Source: Rhizobium croatiense (GTDB lineage Bacteria > Pseudomonadota > Alphaproteobacteria > Rhizobiales > Rhizobiaceae). From it: a DNA stretch of 64,000 bases. The notes under the pieces are model-generated. The model saw only the letters and a program-made list of their open reading frames with translations, was not told where the DNA came from and did no database searches. This document shows, in pieces, positions 61,983-64,000 of this stretch (position 1 is the stretch's first letter; every line of letters starts with the position of its first letter). The stretch covers positions 62,001-126,000 of the forward strand of contig NZ_JAILYJ010000016.1 of the NCBI RefSeq assembly GCF_019793465.1, written 5' to 3'. Made by a program: the position numbers and the translations under genes.

Positions 61983-62113
61983 AAGCACCACCGGCACGCC
62001 ACGGCCAATTCCTGCCGCAGGTCGCGCCAATCCGGTTAATTTCTAGCCGGCGAGGCTGTTTCAAGCGCGCATATGTGCTAACGGCTTACCCTTCTTTTCA
62101 TGGAGAAGCCCCT

Positions 62114-62656
62114 ATGCCTGTCGTGCGCGGAAAAAATATCGAGCCGCTCTTCACCGCCGAACAGATTGCCGAACGCAATCATGCGATGGCGCGGGAGATC
62201 GCCAACGGTCCGACCAAGGACCTGCTCGTCATCGCCGTGCTCAAGGGCTCTTTCATTTTCGCCGCCGACCTGATCCGCGCCCTGCATGACACCGGGCTTG
62301 CCCCGGAGGTCGAGTTCATCACGCTGTCGAGCTATGGCAGCGGTACGGTCTCGCAGGGCGTGCGCATCGTCAAGGATATCGACAGCGATGTGCATGGCCG
62401 CGACGTGCTGTTGATCGACGATATTCTCGAATCCGGCCGGACGCTGCTTTTTGCCAAGGAGCTGCTGTTCGAGCGTGGCGCACGCAACGTCACGATCGCC
62501 GTGCTGCTCGACAAGCGCGTCAAGCGCAAGGAAAAACTGGAGGCCGATTATGTCGGCTTCGAATGCCCTGATTATTTTGTCGTCGGCTACGGCATGGATG
62601 TCGCCTATGCTTTTCGTGAACTGCCTTTCGTCGGCGTGGTGACCGGCGACGCCTGA
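62114..62656 (+). CDS. hpt: hypoxanthine phosphoribosyltransferase
   Basis: A 180-residue purine-salvage enzyme that makes IMP (and GMP) from base and PRPP. The PRPP site 'VLLIDDILESGRTL' and the flexible loop 'ITLSSYGSGT' are present. The start ATG 62114 follows TGGAGAAG. It is followed by MITE copy C 26 bases past the stop. Confidence 0.95.
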   Translation: MPVVRGKNIEPLFTAEQIAERNHAMAREIANGPTKDLLVIAVLKGSFIFAADLIRALHDTGLAPEVEFITLSSYGSGTVSQGVRIVKDIDSDVHGRDVLLIDDILESGRTLLFAKELLFERGARNVTIAVLLDKRVKRKEKLEADYVGFECPDYFVVGYGMDVAYAFRELPFVGVVTGDA

Positions 62657-62682
62657 ATGATCGGGAGTGCTGCAGCGCCTTA

Positions 62683-63034
62683 GAGCCTTTCCTGGTTAGA
62701 TTGAAGCATTCTGCCGGAGCAGGTTTTCGTCAGGGCAGAGGCGATTGGCGCTGGGCATACCCCCAGGTACGTCCGAGCCGATCGCCTCTGATCCTGGCTA
62801 GAGATGCCCGGCCCACCGGCCGCACCGCTTCGCCGCGGCGAAGCGATCAGTGCGTCCGGCGATTCCCAAGTCTTGCAGATTTGCCCGGCAAATCTGCGGG
62901 AGGGTTGGCTGAAACGGGCCGGCTGATCGACCGGCCGGCTTGGCCGTAGGGCTTGGCTACGACGCGCGCCGGCCGGTCGACCATCCGACTCCGTTTGAGC
63001 CAACAGAATGATTCAATCTAACCAGGAAAGGCTC
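62683..63034. mobile_element. MITE-like element, copy C (352 bp)
   Basis: Same length as copy A and nearly the same sequence; 31-bp ends with one mismatch in the right arm (GATTC for GCTTC) and TA on both sides (62681-62682, 63035-63036). Differences from copy A within internal palindromes tend to fall in the loops (for example GTGG/GCGG in the CGCTTCGCC hairpin). It is intergenic between hpt and cpdR. Confidence 0.88.
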
Positions 63035-63180
63035 TAGCACACGTCTGAAAGAGGCGCCGCGCTGTGCTGCCGCTCGAGACGGGTTGTTAACCATCCCGTC
63101 CATCGCTTCGTCATCTTTACCGATCGAAAAGGAAAGTCTGGTGATTTCCGTCGCGGGGCTGAAGACGGAGCAATGCACAT

Positions 63181-63540
63181 ATGGCAAGAATTCTGATTAC
63201 GGAAGACGAGGACTCCCTGCGGTCTTTCGTAGCCCGGGCGCTCAGGCTCGACGGTCACGAGACGGATGAAGCGGCCGATGGCGCCGAGGGGCTGGAGAAG
63301 CTGAAGGATGGGGCCTACGACCTGCTGCTTTCCGATATCCGCATGCCCGTGATGGACGGCATCGAGCTCGTCCACCAGGCCAAGGATGCCTTTCCTGCTT
63401 TGAAAATCCTGCTGATGACCGGCTATGCCGAGCAGCGCGAACGAGCCGACGATCTTGCCGAAAAGATCATCGACGTCGTCGCCAAACCATTCGCGCTTCC
63501 CGATATCCGCAAGGCGGTTGCCCGGGCGCTGGTCGCCTAA
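63181..63540 (+). CDS. cpdR: single-domain response regulator CpdR
   Basis: A 119-residue receiver domain alone, with the phosphoacceptor Asp52 in 'LLSDIRMPVMDG', the acidic pair in 'TEDEDS' and the lysine of 'VAKPFALPD'. CpdR, in its unphosphorylated form, delivers CtrA and PdeA to ClpXP and so times the cell cycle; in rhizobia it is required for symbiosis. Identification as CpdR rests on the whole-length match to that family ('MARILITEDEDSLRSFVARAL'). Confidence 0.93.
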   Translation: MARILITEDEDSLRSFVARALRLDGHETDEAADGAEGLEKLKDGAYDLLLSDIRMPVMDGIELVHQAKDAFPALKILLMTGYAEQRERADDLAEKIIDVVAKPFALPDIRKAVARALVA

Positions 63541-63558
63541 CGCCTGTTCGGAATTTCA

Positions 63559-63600
63559 CGCGTAACCCCGAAAATCGATTGCGATTTTCGGGGTTACGCG
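63559..63600. terminator. 19-bp perfect hairpin between convergent genes
   Basis: CGCGTAACCCCGAAAATCG (63559-63577) and its complement (63582-63600) flank a 4-base loop. It lies between cpdR and the convergent TIGR02302 gene, so it is probably a shared, bidirectional terminator although no T run follows. Confidence 0.65.
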
Positions 63601-63609
63601 CTTGAGCGC

Positions 63610-64000
63610 CTATTGGATATCCAGCAGCCGTTCGAGATATCGCCGTTCCATTTCCTGCGGCGGATTGTTGCCGAGCTTTTCGCGGATCGCATCGAGGATT
63701 TCCCGCGCCCGCTGAACGTCGATTTCGTCAGGCACCTTCACGCCGTCGTCCTCGATATATCTCTCGCTCATGCGCGGCCGGCCGAGCGGATCGCGGCCGT
63801 TCTGCTCGCCCTGGCCGACCTGGCCGTTCGGGCCTTGTCCCTGCTGGCCCTGCTGCGCCTGCATCATCTGGTTCATCATGTCGCGGGCGCCCTGGCGAAG
63901 CGCTTCCAGCGCGCGGCCCTGGTTTTCGATGGCCGGTTGGCCGCGGCCCTGGCCGAGTTCGCGGCCGGCGCCTTCCATCTCGCGTTGCGCCTGGCCGAAG
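63610..64000 (-). CDS. TIGR02302 (DUF4175) family protein, C-terminal end
   Basis: The last 129 codons of a gene that runs off the right edge. The visible tail has a Gln/Gly-rich low-complexity stretch ('MMQAQQGQQGQGPNGQ') and the conserved ending 'DEIDVQRAREILDAIREKLGNNPPQEMERRYLERLL', which is typical of this alphaproteobacterial membrane family. Function unknown; the N-terminal membrane part is outside the window. Confidence 0.85.
   Translation of the reverse strand, partial: FGQAQREMEGAGRELGQGRGQPAIENQGRALEALRQGARDMMNQMMQAQQGQQGQGPNGQVGQGEQNGRDPLGRPRMSERYIEDDGVKVPDEIDVQRAREILDAIREKLGNNPPQEMERRYLERLLDIQ

Overview
The window is a 64 kb stretch of GC-rich alphaproteobacterial chromosome, almost certainly from Rhizobium (the R. 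etli / R. leguminosarum group). This is inferred from gene content and order: CobST cobaltochelatase, HemA-type 5-aminolevulinate synthase, CpdR, FtsEX, DUF982/DUF2125/DUF2937/TIGR02302 proteins, and two kinds of palindromic intergenic repeat of the rhizobial style. It carries no prophage, plasmid or island signature. Most genes are housekeeping, with three catabolic or transport cassettes between them.

Layout. 1-1.5 kb: a PAS-PAS chemoreceptor (cut by the left edge) and cheW. 1.7-4.5 kb: arginase and ornithine aminotransferase, divergent from an Lrp/AsnC regulator (arginine breakdown). 4.5-12.9 kb: tamB and tamA (outer-membrane assembly); TamB is enlarged by about eight tandem 107-residue units. 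13-15 kb: a small lipoprotein and hemA. 15-22.4 kb: a LacI regulator, sugar ABC transporter, GH127 beta-L-arabinofuranosidase and ATPase, a likely plant arabinoside uptake operon with a pair of visible operators. 22.4-30.5 kb: dxr, several small envelope proteins, tRNA-Arg(CCT), an M20 amidohydrolase, a D,D-carboxypeptidase and a CobW-type metal GTPase. 30.5-34.3 kb: a TRAP transporter operon with its GntR/FadR regulator. 34.7-42.8 kb: tusA, an L,D-transpeptidase, accA, xerD, a 58-residue membrane protein, aroK-aroB, a CorC-like protein, bolA and a J-domain protein. 43-47.7 kb: cobS-cobT and two enzymes. 47.7-57.3 kb: a queuosine-precursor transporter, rpmB, DUF3108, a DMT exporter, cupin, gloB, a methyltransferase, hisC-tyrC, a broken GNAT gene, DUF2125 and a ChaC-like protein. 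57.4-64 kb: plsC, ydcF, ftsX-ftsE, hpt, cpdR and a TIGR02302 protein cut by the right edge.

The least ordinary material is repeat DNA. Three copies (50698-51049, 58414-58682, 62683-63034) of a 352-bp (or 269-bp, internally shortened) element have 31-bp terminal inverted repeats and a TA on each side, as expected of a MITE moved by an IS630/Tc1-mariner-type transposase. In two of the three, the TA plus the first G of the element forms the TAG stop codon of the neighbouring gene. Two copies of a second element of about 112 bp made of two palindromes (RIME1-like in architecture) lie at 55468-55579 and 58290-58402; the first splits a GNAT acetyltransferase gene. The other points of note are the TamB repeat expansion, the LacI operator pair with a probable CTG start codon, the GH127 operon, and two small membrane-protein genes that simple ORF length cut-offs would miss.
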